Shown piece after piece: positions 41,801 to 63,700 of a stretch of 64,000 nucleotides of DNA; within the stretch, counting starts at the first letter, position 1; every line of letters begins with the position of its first letter. The position numbers and the translations under genes were made by a program. This DNA comes from Caprimulgus europaeus (taxonomy: Eukaryota > Chordata > Aves > Caprimulgiformes > Caprimulgidae), in assembly GCA_907165065.1 (NCBI GenBank), contig OU015544.1:2535501-2599500 (forward strand), read 5' to 3'. Below the pieces are notes generated by a model. The model ran no database searches. It was not told the DNA's origin and saw only the letters and a list, made by a program, of their open reading frames with translations.

Positions 41801-44104
41801 CGCCTAATTTTAGCACACAAACCCCTATTTGCTTCCAGGTTCTCCACTGGAAATGCTATATATTACCGAGGACCGCACACTTCACGAGTAGGGAAGTGTA
41901 TTTTGTGATGTTTCAGAACAGAATTAATGCAAATTGTGTGCATAATCCCACACTAAAGACTTGGCTGACTTGCACTTGAGCAACTTTAGCTGTATTTCCT
42001 ATCAACACAGTCACTACAAATCAAGGAAATTGCCAGTTAAGCCAACATTAACATCCAGACCAACCTCAACTCACATGCTTTACCGCCCAAACATAATACC
42101 CAAATGCACTCACGGATTTCTGAGCTCCATAACAAACTCTCTTTCATTTCTAACACTCGGAATCGGAGTAACAGCCTGTAACAGTAAAAGTATGTCTACT
42201 GGAGGGAATCTTGCTGAGGTCAGATTTAAGATTTTGCATTTGTGTGATTTTTTGAGGAAATGGATGTGTGCAGTGTGGGTGGCCTTGCTCTCTGTCCAAG
42301 CCCTACCAGCATCAGTGGTCAAGCTGAGAAGGAAACTTGTAGGCAACTCTGTCTCTAAACGCAATTTGGATTTCTCTCTGATTTTGTACCTTGCTGTTGG
42401 TGGGCTTCACAGTCTTGAAAGCCTTTGTTGACCTTCACAAGATCCCTTTTTTGTAAGAGTTATGGTCAAGAGAAACCGAGGCGTATGCCTGTTCCTGCTC
42501 ACACCGTCTGCAGCGGTGCTGCCTTGTCCTGTTTGGAGCCTTTGGGACTGGGCTGTTCCTCCCGTGAACCAACACGTGCTCACCAACCTGCTTTGGCCCT
42601 GGAGGAGGAGACACTGGGAGTGATGTTGGGCCTGGAAAGGCAAGGCTTTGGCTGCTGAAATTTTCCTATTTGGTCATAAGGGAAGGGAGATTCCAGGATT
42701 GCCAACAAGAGAAAACACTCAGGCTACCAGCCTAGTGATGTTCTAATGGTGGGTCAGTAGAAAAGTTAAACTTAATTTTTACTGAGAGAGTGCTTCTCTG
42801 CTGCTCAGTACACAAGAAGATTATTTTTTTTTTCAGTTTAATTCTAAATTTAGAAGTGTCATTGGCTCTGACTGTAATGGTAGGGTCTGAGGGCTTTCAA
42901 ACTTGTACTGTATATATTTGTTTAGCAGCAATGAGCAGAAGAGGGGAGGATGAATCTCAGCCATGTGTTAACTGAGAAAATGAACGCTCTTTTATAATGG
43001 ATATAAGTGAATCACTTGTCCTTTGAATAGGTGTCGTGTAAAATGTGGAGACCTAAGTTCTTTTCCTGAAGGATAAAAGGTTTTGATAATGCTTTCTGTG
43101 GAGAATCAGCACAATGGAGCTCCATGGAAATTCCTGGTTTTCTTTAATAAATGGTTACCTTGAAAATGACTTAGAAGGCGCTTCAGTGGAACTATTAAAC
43201 TGCTAAAATTTTGTACTTCACGTTAGTTAAATGTTGGAGGGTTACTTTGGGCAATAACTTCTTATATTTCATTAATAAACATGGTAATATGGACATTTTT
43301 ATACAGAAAAAGAAATCTGAAGTTTGTTTACTGTTGTCCTAAATTCTGCCATGGTGCCATACTTTTCTGATAAGTACAGAATTTAACAGAATACTTTTTT
43401 GGTATACAAACTTAAACTTTTATGGCAGATTAATCAAATATGTTTTTAAATGTTTAAAAACTGGGTTATTAACTTACAGTGGGAGAAAAAAGTAAATAGC
43501 ATATATAAGTTACTGTGATTTTGCTGATCTAATTTAATCATTTCAGTACATCCATCAGTGACCTGTTTTCAAGGAAGTTAAGAACCTAATTGAATATTTC
43601 ACTTGAAAGCTCTCAACTCTGATTTGCTGCCTTTCAAGCAATAAATCAGACAGTTTCTTTCACATGCACCTCTAAGAAAGATTCTTCTTCAGGGTTGTTT
43701 TTGGTGTGGGTTGTTTTGGCTGGGTTTTGATAATGTTTCTTCTTCCAAAAATTATTATTGTGGAAGCATCAAACTTTTTTATACTGGCTCTTTCCCAGTG
43801 AAGAGCATTTTGGGGTTTCACTCTAACATTCATCACTTCAATGCTTCACATTGGTCACACAAGTTCTCAACTTTAGTTTGAATATTCCAAGATTTTTCAG
43901 TTGGCTTTTACAGATTTATATTGTTATACTGAAGTAGTAATACTGTTAATATGATTTCAGTTGGAGTTCTGATTCATTTGCATGATATGAAGCCCTTTCA
44001 ATCAGGAATTTTCTGTAACTGTTTCCTCTTGTTTCCAGAAAATGAAATGTAAGCCACGCTAGGTTTTTTAGATAGACGTTCTTAATCCTCTTCTTTTGCA
44101 GTGA

Positions 44105-53634
<9,530 letters not shown>

Positions 53635-54764
53635 TAATGCACATGGCCTTGAAGATGTTTCAGTACCTGCTGACAACAGACACAGCAGCTCAGCACGTCG
53701 GGCTTGAAACAGGCTGGGGAGCACGGTAAAGGTTTACTGTGGCACATCCAATCTCTTTTAACTGTTGACATCATGTAGAGGAGAGGAAGGAACTACCAAT
53801 TTGTGTAGCTTTCATCCAACCAAACCTGTTTTTTGTCAAGGGAAATTGCAGTAAGTTGTTGCCTTTACACTACTCCTAGGTACATTTGAAGTTTTTAATA
53901 GATTTGACCCTTTTTTTAAAGAACAGCAGTTTCATTTACTCTAGGACACTCAGCAGTGGACAGATTTTCTAGGTAGGAGAAAGACATGCACAGATGAGTT
54001 ACTGAGAGAAAGAGCAGTGTTTGTGGAAGTGTCTCGAGAGTTTTAAGGCTTCAGTTTTCAAATGTCTGTCTGGATATATAAATAAATCAGATTTTTTTCC
54101 CAATATCTTTGTGCAGTTACCATGGCTTGAAAATTAGGTCCATTTAAAGAATTAGCTCAATTTGAAAGCTGCACATGAGCATGGAAAATTAAGACAGGAA
54201 GATACCTTCAGTTTCTGGAGAACTTCACACAGACTGTGCTCATCGCTTTCTCAAAGTGTGAGGAGCTTGGAGCTGGACATGTCCTAAGACTGTGCATTAG
54301 TAACTTTTGCAAACCTTGATATGAAGATTTTCCACGGGAAAGTTGTGGGGATTGTATTGAGGAGTTAGCAGAGTTGTCTTAAAAAAAAAACTTAGGAAAA
54401 AAGATAAAGTTGTTTGGTTTTAAATAATCTGTTTGGTAAAATACTGTAATTTTTTAAAATAATATCATTGCTGCTTTTTCATTTCAGTCATATTTTAGTT
54501 TACCTGGCTGAATGCAGGCAGGAAATTGAACTGTATTATATGCCTTTTATAAAAAGCGTATCATATATGCCTTTTATCATCAACTTGGAAAAAAACCCAC
54601 CTGAAGTTCACAGTGGCTGTCAGTGGAGGGATTTTGTGTGTGTGTGGCAGCTGGATTAGCCAGAGACTGGCGACTATTTTAAATTATGAACTAAGATGTG
54701 TTTACTTAGATTGTAACAGCTCCTTATCATATTATAATGTTAAATTATTGTTGTTTGGAGGGGT

Positions 54765-54945
54765 TATGGCAGTCTGGTGACAGCAGTGTAGGTTGGTACT
54801 CAGAACAGAAAAGAGCAGTTCTGGGTTTAATTCTTTGCTTTACTTGTAACTTGATGTGTGACCCTTGGTGAATTTTGTTCAGCTGATTTTGTCTCTCAGC
54901 TTTCTACTGTGTTAAAAGAATAATTATATCTGTGTTCCACGTGTG
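54765..54945 (+). repeat. MIR-type SINE, tRNA-related part to core
   Basis: The order ggcagtctggtgacagcagtg, cagttctgggtttaattc, ttgctttacttgtaacttgatgtgtgaccc, ttggtgaattttgttc, tttgtctctcagctttctac and gtgttaaaagaataattatatctg follows the MIR consensus as remembered (agcagtgt, tctgggttcaaatcc, ctctgccacttactagctgtgtgacc, ttgggcaagttac, tctctcagcctcagtttcc, ctgtaaaatggggataataatac). It is on the + strand and is the best of the SINE remnants in the window. Judged by eye. Confidence 0.65.
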
Positions 54946-57239
54946 TGGAATTACTGGAAGTTTGTAGTTTTCTTCAAGAAGAATGAATAACTTTCCTTAA
55001 TCATCCCTCTAAATGCAGCTGATGATAATGGAAATAAACCCAGAGATCATGTCCCAGAGAGCACCATTACATTGGCACAAGTTGTAGGTTAAGTGAGAGA
55101 TTCAGTGATAAACTGGTTTTATTTCTGGAGGATTTGGGGTTTTTTTGTGTGGAGTCATGTAATCGTGATTTTCCTTTTATCTTCTTTGCAATCTAGGAAG
55201 GTTTTGATAAATCCTAAATTAGGAAAACTGCTGTTAATCCTTCTGCTAATATTTGTTTCGCATTACAATGGCATTGGTACAACCTTAGGCCAAAAGACCA
55301 GCCTTCTCTGAGGAAAACACTTGTTATCTTTTTTGATTAGCAATTGTAACCTATTGATGTCAACTTGTGATTAGCTTTTGTTCTTGTAAATATTTTCAGA
55401 GTTCAGACTTTGTAATATTTTTCTCACTTGTTTTTTAACTCCCAGTTTCAAAATGAAGCTGTTTGCTATGTGTATAGCAGCAAGGCAATCTATTTACGTT
55501 TGGTTGGGAGCACCCTAGGAACTGTTTACCCACACAATGGAAGCCTTTACTGGGGGTAGGGATGATTTCATTTCCAAATGAATCATAGTTTGGCTTTGTT
55601 CTTTTGAGCAGAATGAAGTAAACTGTTAAATAGAGGATGATAAAGAGAGATTTCCTTTGCACCTTTTATAGCTAGCTCAGATTTTGTTTGGGTTATCCTG
55701 TCTGTTAATCCAGGGAGGGTATATTTTTGTCATTCCGCTGGATTGCCAGAGTGCGTTGTCAGTAATATCTGAGTTACACTGAGATCCTTTTATGGGCTTT
55801 TACTATTATAAGACTATTACGACATCACTTGGTTGTGGGGCTGAACATTAGGGTAGAATATGGCCTTAAGTGACCTTTTTACTTGTATAGAATGGGGGTT
55901 TATGGTACTTACCTGTCTCAGGTACGCTGTGTGGATTAATGATGAGCAATTAAAACAGAACTATGTCCATAATTATACAAACATATCCCCTGTTACCTCA
56001 GGACATCTATATGTGGGTAACAAGGAGCATTTAGCTGTAAAATATGTGATGCTTTACTGGAAGATTGAAAGTTCTATACGACTGTCATTATTTTTATTCT
56101 ACAAATTCAAGTTTACAGTATATTATTATTGCTACTTGCACTACTGGTGAGTTAAATCTCTCTAACTCTACTTGGAGTTTTTTGCTGCTGTTGACTGCAG
56201 GAATTTCCAGTATCAGAACAAACAGTAATATAGTTAAGCAATCATTGGACCTGTAACTACACATCCACACCTACTAAAAACATTCAATAATAATATAGTA
56301 CTCTCTCAATTTGTCTTGTCATTTTGTCAGGGACTGAAGTATTTTTGTGGATGGTGTAGTTTTGCCAAAAGACCGTTCATAACACGCAGTGGTTCTGTTT
56401 CACATGCAATACCTATGGTGAAATGGAGTACATACATTTAGAATGATGAGAAAACATGTTGTTCTTTATATATTCCATTCAGACATGTATTTCGCTCTTT
56501 ATAAATATTTCAGTATAGCACATTTTTCATTGCAAAATATTTTTTAATTTGAAAAATAAAAAAGGTTTTCTCTCACTTTTCCTTCACGTTACAATCACAA
56601 CATGATTAAAAACCACGCATAAAACTAGAAGTTTGGTAAACATGCAATCTGAGATGCTTTAAATATTTTCACGTTACTTTTCACTATTTCCCAGAGTGAA
56701 AACTCGGTTTACTAGAAGAATTCTTATGGGAAAGCAGAGTTGAAAGGACTGACATCATCAGCCCTTCCTGAAAAACAGATTGGTTTCCTTTAAGTAACAC
56801 TCACTTAAGAAACCACCTATTTAGAGAGAGGCAGACAAAAATAGTTTCAAAGAAAATTAACTGTATAATAACTTAAAGCACTGGAGGGCAGTTCCTTTCC
56901 AAAGTTTAACTCCAGAGCTGGCACTGTAAACACCAGTTGGAAATGGCTGTTTGAAAACTCTCTATTAAGCTTTAATCTTTCTGTTTGTAAATGGTAGCTT
57001 CTCGAGGTGGAAAATAGTTTTCAGCAATGTATAGAAATGTGAAAGCAAGTTGCAGAATAGGCTTGATTTTTTTTTTTTAAGGTATTTGAATGTTCCTGTT
57101 TAATCATTGCTCTCTTCCTCAGCCTCACACTTGGCTATTTCTTTATTTAAACGTACTTTCAAATAATTTCTTTTCCAGCTTCGTTTAGAAATATAAATTT
57201 GTCCACAAATCCCGTTTTTTTTCCCGCCACCTCATCCAT

Positions 57240-57420
57240 CTTTTCCCTCAGCGCCGTGGAGAGGCGCGGCGGGGGGGAGCACAGCCTGCAGGGGGCGCCC
57301 TCCCCTCGGTGATGGCGCCGCCTCCGGCCGGGCGGGCGGGCAGGCGCGGGGGGAGCCGCCGTGAGCGGGAGATGCGGGAGATGCTGCGGTGAGTTCTTCT
57401 GCTGGCTCCTCCCGGGCCGC
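57240..57420 (+). promoter_or_regulatory. small intronic CpG island, possible cryptic promoter or insulator
   Basis: This is a sharp island of G+C and CpG in AT-rich intron, with GC boxes (gggcggg repeated near 57330), no TATA box, and a CTCF-like core CCTGCAGGGGGCGCC at 57285-57299. An ATG at 57312 opens 25 codons rich in Gly, Arg and Pro and runs into a perfect donor, CTGCG|gtgagt, at 57388/57389. A pyrimidine-rich stretch ending tccctcag (57251) could also act as an acceptor. If spliced into BCAS3 in the phase left by exon F, it would meet a stop (TGA at about 57360), so it is not a normal coding exon. Confidence 0.45.
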
Positions 57421-57641
57421 TGTTAGGAGCGTTTGTTTTTGGGGGAGAACGTGCATGGTGATTACAGATCGCTTATTTCCCAGCGATGACTCCTCACAAC
57501 CTCCCAGGTGTGCTCCTGGTTGGTTGAGGATCCGTGTGAACACTTAGCAAGTGGCGATAACAAGAACAGGCCTCTCTTTTTTTCCTTTTTTTTTTCTTTT
57601 TTATTTTTTCTCTTTTCTTTTTCTTTTTTTCTTTTTTCTTT

Positions 57642-57722
57642 CTCCTTTTTCTCCTTTTTCTCCTTTTTCTCCTTTTTCTCCTTTTTCTCCTTTTTCTCCT
57701 TTTTCTCCTTTTTCTCCTTTTT
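57642..57722. repeat. 9-bp minisatellite, nine perfect copies of CTCCTTTTT
   Basis: Nine exact copies of CTCCTTTTT run without interruption, inside a wider pure-pyrimidine run at 57604-57728. The artificial frames read Ser-Pro-Phe repeats on + and Lys/Glu or Arg/Lys repeats on -, and are not genes. Perfect identity of the copies suggests recent expansion. Confidence 0.95.
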
Positions 57723-60700
57723 CTTTTCATTAATACACAGCAAATCTGCATCACATTCACTGAGCTGCTGGCGTAAACCCTCCACATTCACTGGGCAAAG
57801 GGCTGCCTGAAACGTGCAGCGATTCTTTTCATTTCACACTCTCAACTGGAGTTTTTCTTTATATTATGAAAGCAATTGAAAAAAAAAATTAATTTATCTG
57901 GTGGGAATTTTCTGCTAATGATTTTTAGAAACTATCACTTCCTTCTGGAAAGGTCCTGGGGTTATGGGAAGGCTCTTGGCTGTGCAAGTGCATGCAGAAG
58001 TCCCCCGGAGCCAGGCGGTTACGGCAGCCCCCAGATTACACACATAGAGCAGGGGAGAAGAGGTATGAACAGCTGACCATAAGCACCAATTTGGGTACTG
58101 GCCAGGAGCTTACTGGTTGTAAATGAGCTGTGGTTTTAGCTGCTTTTTTTTTTTGCTTTTTTTTTTTTTGTAATGGATGGAGAGTCAGTGGAGTGAAAGA
58201 AGTGGGTGGTGTATTTTGGATAGTTTCTGAAGTGGAAGGAAAAGATCCATTCCCTTCAGATAAGTAGGGAAGTAGACTGATAAATTCTGTCACGAGGGAA
58301 GTTCGTGTCTGTACATAAAGTGTTTTAGAAGTGGGCTTTTGTAAACAGTGTAGATCTCAGACTGGGGCAAATGTATATTTGCCTTTATATTTGAAAAAGA
58401 AGTTGGTGAGTATTCCAGATAAATTGAAAATTGAAGGAGACTGACATCAGAAGGGAATTGCAGTTCTTGAGATATGAAGTGTAAAAATATGAGTGAGTGA
58501 TTTAGCACAGCAAATGCCGTGGCAGTGGTCAAAGCAAACCGTTCCAGAAAGGTTGTGGGTAGACAGGCGGAGGGGAAGTAATAGGTAGTGCACAGGAGAC
58601 CGCGATGTCAAAGATAGATCATGAGGTGAAAGAAAGGTGGAAGGCAGAGAGGAGTTGACTTACCAAGATGTGAGCATCCCACTGAAGTTTTCCTGTCAAG
58701 TTCGATGATTTCAGTCTTGGTAACATCAAACTGAAGAAAATTTCTGTAGAGTCAAGTGTTGATGTGTCAGAGACATGTACTGAGGGCATCTGAGGAGAAG
58801 GGGTAGCTGTATTTTTAAGTGTTTCTCTGAAAATGACTTAATAAAATGACATTTTGCAATGCTATTGTTATTTCAATTATTCCTTCAATTTATTTGCTCT
58901 TAATTTACAGTAAAATGATGTTTTTCTATCTGCAAATCTCACCAGTTAACCAGGTATGTAAAAGACAGGCTCACCATGTGTTTTCTTCTCCTACATGGTG
59001 AGTAATAGACATCCTGCAGATCACGCATCGCTTCTGAGAGGGTTTTGCAGTTCTTGCCCATTGGAAATTGATAAATAGTGATATTAGTGATGCAGAAGAA
59101 GGAATGTGCTCAACTGCTTTATGGCTTCTGAGGATGCTTTATGTGTCTGTGCAGAGGACTAGATACACTTGTATACAGCTGAACAAGGTTTTAAGGAGAA
59201 ATGAGTGTGATCAGCATAAAAGCAGTCACTAAGCTTGAGCTTTGAAATAACAAGCCAGCTGAAGAGAGCTGATGGCTGAAGGAGTGATGCAGGAAAGGTT
59301 TTCTGAATGGTATTCATGTGCAGAGCACAAAAAGGGAAAGGCTGGGATTAGGTCAGGAGAAGAGAGGTCTAGTACAGGGGAGACAGTGTGGTCCAGAAAT
59401 TTGTTGGTGGGTCAAGGAATGTAAGTGGCTTGAGGGAGCTGTGATCAGCGAAATGACAAAAAGTAGCTTTGCTCACCTGATACAGGGCTGTACTAGGTTT
59501 GATCAGAAGGTGAGAAAGTAGAATCTAGAGTTTTTCAAGAGACCATATCAGCTAAAGGAGGAGGTTTAAGTATTGAGGGTGTTGTATGACAAGTAAGGTT
59601 TGGCATGAAGGAAGGTGAAAGCATGTGAAGCTCTGTGTTAGTGACCAGCGAGGGAAAGGAATGGGACAAGAGCTGGTGGGAACAACCATTTTATCTGATG
59701 GACCTGCTGAGTTTGAGCCCAAACACCTTCCCTTTCCCCTGGCAGTGAGTATTCTGGGACACAGCCGCTGTCGAAAGGGACTCCAGGGCTGATCCCTCGT
59801 GCCTGCAGGCAGGATCAGATTCCCTATGTTGATGATCAGTGATTGATTATGCAGTAAATGGGTGCTGCTCTTGTTGTCTTTTTTTTTCAGTTTATTATTC
59901 TTAAGTAAGGCATTTAAATCAACTGTGCATTTTTGGTAGTCTGAAAAATGTAAACACTTTATGGAAAGAAACGTAAGCATTAAGATTGGAAATAAAATAT
60001 ACTTGTATCTTTTAAAAGGTTTATCTTTGCCCTTAAATATGCTGACTGAGCTTATTCTTTTTGCTTAGTCTTTGTGGGCTGTTAAAATCAGTTGCTTTTT
60101 CCCATCTCGAGGAAATGCATCTTTGACACTTCTCATGACCTGAGTCACGATGCTGTCACAGAGCCAAAAAACATCCTTAACGGTCATGGGTAAAAGAGCA
60201 GAGCTGCCGAGGGTGTGTGGTGGGTAGGAGAGGGAGAGAGATTGCTATGGTTTACTTCAGTTCCTATTCTATGGGTGTTTCAGACAAGCCATTTATTATA
60301 ATTATCCATGGATATTATTATCAAGTTCTCATATGCAGTGGTTCTCAAGACATTTTTTTTTCCACATAACTTGGGATAAATACTGTGTGTTTAGCCTGGA
60401 GTGAATTCAGATACTAAAAGATTTCTGCTAATTGTTGCAGCTAGAGCTAGGGAAAATAAGGCATAGGTAAAAAGGGGGTGGGGGGAGAGCCAAAAATGTA
60501 TTGACATGTAGTGTTTCATCAGTACTAAATTCTACTAAGCCCTTTGGGTAAGGGGCTGCTATTAAACTGTCACTATGTCCTCACCCAGCACAGCTGCATA
60601 CAGAGGTGTCCTTCAGAAATTCCCAGACCAGTCATTTGCAGTTTCTAAGATGAGATGACCAGTTTTTCTGACTGTGTTGTCCCAATACAAAAAAATTAAA

Positions 60701-63700
60701 TTCTCTTCTGTTTCATTTGAAAGAGAAGTCTGAGACACCCAGATCTTCTAAAGTTTGCAGTGCTGAAGTGTCTTGGAGTCACCCTTGAAAGGCTTTGAAT
60801 TCAAAACTCTCCTGAGCTGAAGGTACAAAGTCTGGTACAAATAGGATGGCAACGTCTGGAGCCCTCCCTGCCTGTGACTGGTGTTTACTGGAGATGACCT
60901 GAGAGCAGAAGGGCCAGTTTGGCTGATTTTGCTGGTAACCACCATCTGGAGCAAACCAGCTGAAGTGTTAGTGCTGCTGCCTGCTCTATGGCTGTGCAAA
61001 GCCCAGAGCCAACAACTGGCAATCAACTTTTGTTGTTGTTTTGACTTCAAGGAGAGTTTTGTCCATAAATGGACTCGAGCTTTGCACCAACAATGTTCTT
61101 AGTTAAATAAGTCCTGAAAGATCATTATTATGCCAGACTCATGTGTGTGATGGTGGAGGGGTTGTTTTCTAAGGATATGCTTCAGGCCACCTTTACTGTG
61201 CAGCTCCATGAGGAACTTTAGCACAGCAAACTGGTAGACAATTGTGTCAGATTTTCAAGGAGATATTTTTTACACAAGGCAGGTAACACTATGGATGTCC
61301 TCACAGCTACTGCTGAGAGGTGCCGGGGGGCCCAGGACTGTTGCTGTTTTGGCAGAAGTGTCCTCTCCTTTTTGATACCTCAGCTGTCATTGTAATTTCT
61401 TTTCCATGCAGGAAAAGAAGAAATACACACAGAGGTAGGTGAAATGGCCAGCTGTACATCACTAATTGTAGAAGTAAATAACGAGTTCAAATCCCAGGTA
61501 GATTGAGGTCTGAACTGTTCTTTCTTAATCTGTCTCTGGCCAGGTAGAGGTAAGGGGGTCATGTCAATTCCTTCTCGCTTTTAACCTTTGCCAAGGACAA
61601 GAGGAGAGTTTCAGGTATCAGTGGGAGGCTTTATAACTCTGAGGGACAAAGGTTTTGAAACTGCAGATAGCAGAGGGAAGAAAAGCTTTAGGAGGAGGGA
61701 AGGGATATTCTGAGGCCATGTTCAGTTTTGGAGTGGTTGATGCTGATGAGCAGTTGGAAGAGCTGAAGTTCAAGGAGCTCGGGTGAGAGGGCAGAGGAGA
61801 CTGTCTCATCAGTGGCTGAGACACTTGGACTGGCGCTTGCATGTCTCGGCAGAGTGTTCTGACTTACGAGCTTGCCTGTCACCATCACATGCCTTGCCTG
61901 GATGCAAATAGAGAGAAAGTTCTGCTTTCTTAGGATAATCATGAGATTTAGTGCAGCTGTGTTCCAAAAGGTTCAATATCAAGCGGTTTTAAACATCATG
62001 AAAACAACCGGCTGCATTATTTTCTCCCCTCTATTTCAGTGGAAACAATTTAGTGATAGGTTTTGGACTTCCACCAGTTTAGCTGAGAGAAAAAATTACT
62101 CTTTGAGAAGCTAGATCACATGCTCATACATGCTGTAGCTAATGCAATAAAATTCTTCCTAATTGTATTGGAAATATTGAAAGTTAGGGTGTGAAATGAG
62201 GCTAAATTTGGTAGGATACAACTCAGGGAAATTGCAATGTAACTTTAATTTAGAAGCGATTGTTAAATAATTAGTTTCCTGAATTTTTCTAGGACATTTC
62301 CTGACATTTTACGAAGAGAGATAAAACACGTTTGAATAAAACAAAACATAAAAGAAAAAGCCCACTTTGGCAGTAATTAGTGCTTGTGCTGAGTGTGTTT
62401 CTCGGGACGCTATCGAGTTTGTCTGTCAAGCTCTTCCAAACGACTTCTGCGAGCCAGCATTGCTTCCGCAGGCTTCTCTCTTCAGGTCACAAGGCAGCAT
62501 TTCTCACCAGGGCGCTGCTGTTTCCTCTTCCGACTGTAGTAGATTACAGATTATACTGGAACATGTCTGAGAAAAGGTCAGAAACGAGGGTGAAAGTCTT
62601 GGAACTGAAGCTGGGAAGCTTTCCATTCTCATCCGTGAAACTTTTTGTATTGAATAAAAAGCAAAGCAAAATAAACCGCCACATCCACGACACTTCTGGT
62701 TTTCCTGCCATTTTCTGTCTGCCAGTTAGAAAGGATTTTATTTCCCTTGCATTATATAATTAGTGAATGTTTAGTTGAGGAATCTTCAGTGTTACACTAA
62801 CAGAAATGATGGCCAAACACAGATCATTTTTGTATAACTCAGCCTCCACATGATTGCATAGCCTCGAGTTACTGCGGTTTTATTTACCAAATTAAAGATG
62901 TTTATATGGAGTGTTAATGTCAGGAGACTACGAGGTGTGCTTTGAAATGTAGTCTGTTAAATACTGCAAGATATAAAAGCTAATCAATGGGGTTTTGAAT
63001 TTTAATGACATTGCATTACTGAGCTTTTTGTATTGGAGTAATGGAAGAAAAATGGAAAAAATCAACATGGAATCATTTTATCATGAGACTGAGAGGTGCT
63101 GGATGCCACTTTAGTTTTTCATGTAATGTGTATAGAGAAACTAAAATCCTTATGATTAATTCTTTCTACTAGAGAGACACTGTCTGGGCCAAGTCCTGTT
63201 TGTCTTGCTCACTAACAAGGTGGAATTTCTCGATGTGAAAGAGGATCCCACAACGTTTGAATGAGAGAGGTGCTGTATACAACTGAAACTGCCAGGGGAA
63301 GTTTAATAGGTAAAATAATTTAGTTTCAGTTTGGTGGTCAGTTGGTCTTTGCATCCCTTAGGTGTTAGGGTGTAGTTTTGGTTTTAAGCTCAATTGTGAA
63401 TTACTGAGTAATTCACAGTTACTGAATCACTGTGAATTTGCGTCTGACAAGCTGAGGCTGTTGCCGGTATGCGGGGCTGGGATCTGTAGTAGCGATGTAG
63501 CAGAGTTGGGTTTGAATCAGGCAAGAAATGATCTGTTTGCATTAACGTGATACTGTGCACGCTGAGCTCATAGATGATCTCCTTGGGGCTGGCGGGAATC
63601 TCTCTGCCGTGCTGCGTTTTGATGTCTATTTATGTAATTATAGCTGCAAAAATCAGGATGTTTTCCTTCCTCTTTCCTCAGAAATTATCTGTGACAGGAG

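Noticed and set aside
41961-42431. 156-codon open frame on the + strand
   Set aside because: No family resemblance; composition skew (low G) lowers stop frequency here. Treated as a possible conserved or mitochondrial-like stretch instead.
57232-57543. 103-codon open frame on the minus strand over the CpG island
   Set aside because: GC-rich DNA has few stops, and the frame has Ala/Pro-rich low-complexity content with no family resemblance.
57462-57810. Open frames of about 100 codons over the 9-bp minisatellite
   Set aside because: They are translations of CTCCTTTTT repeats (Ser-Pro-Phe, or Lys/Glu and Arg/Lys on the other strand).
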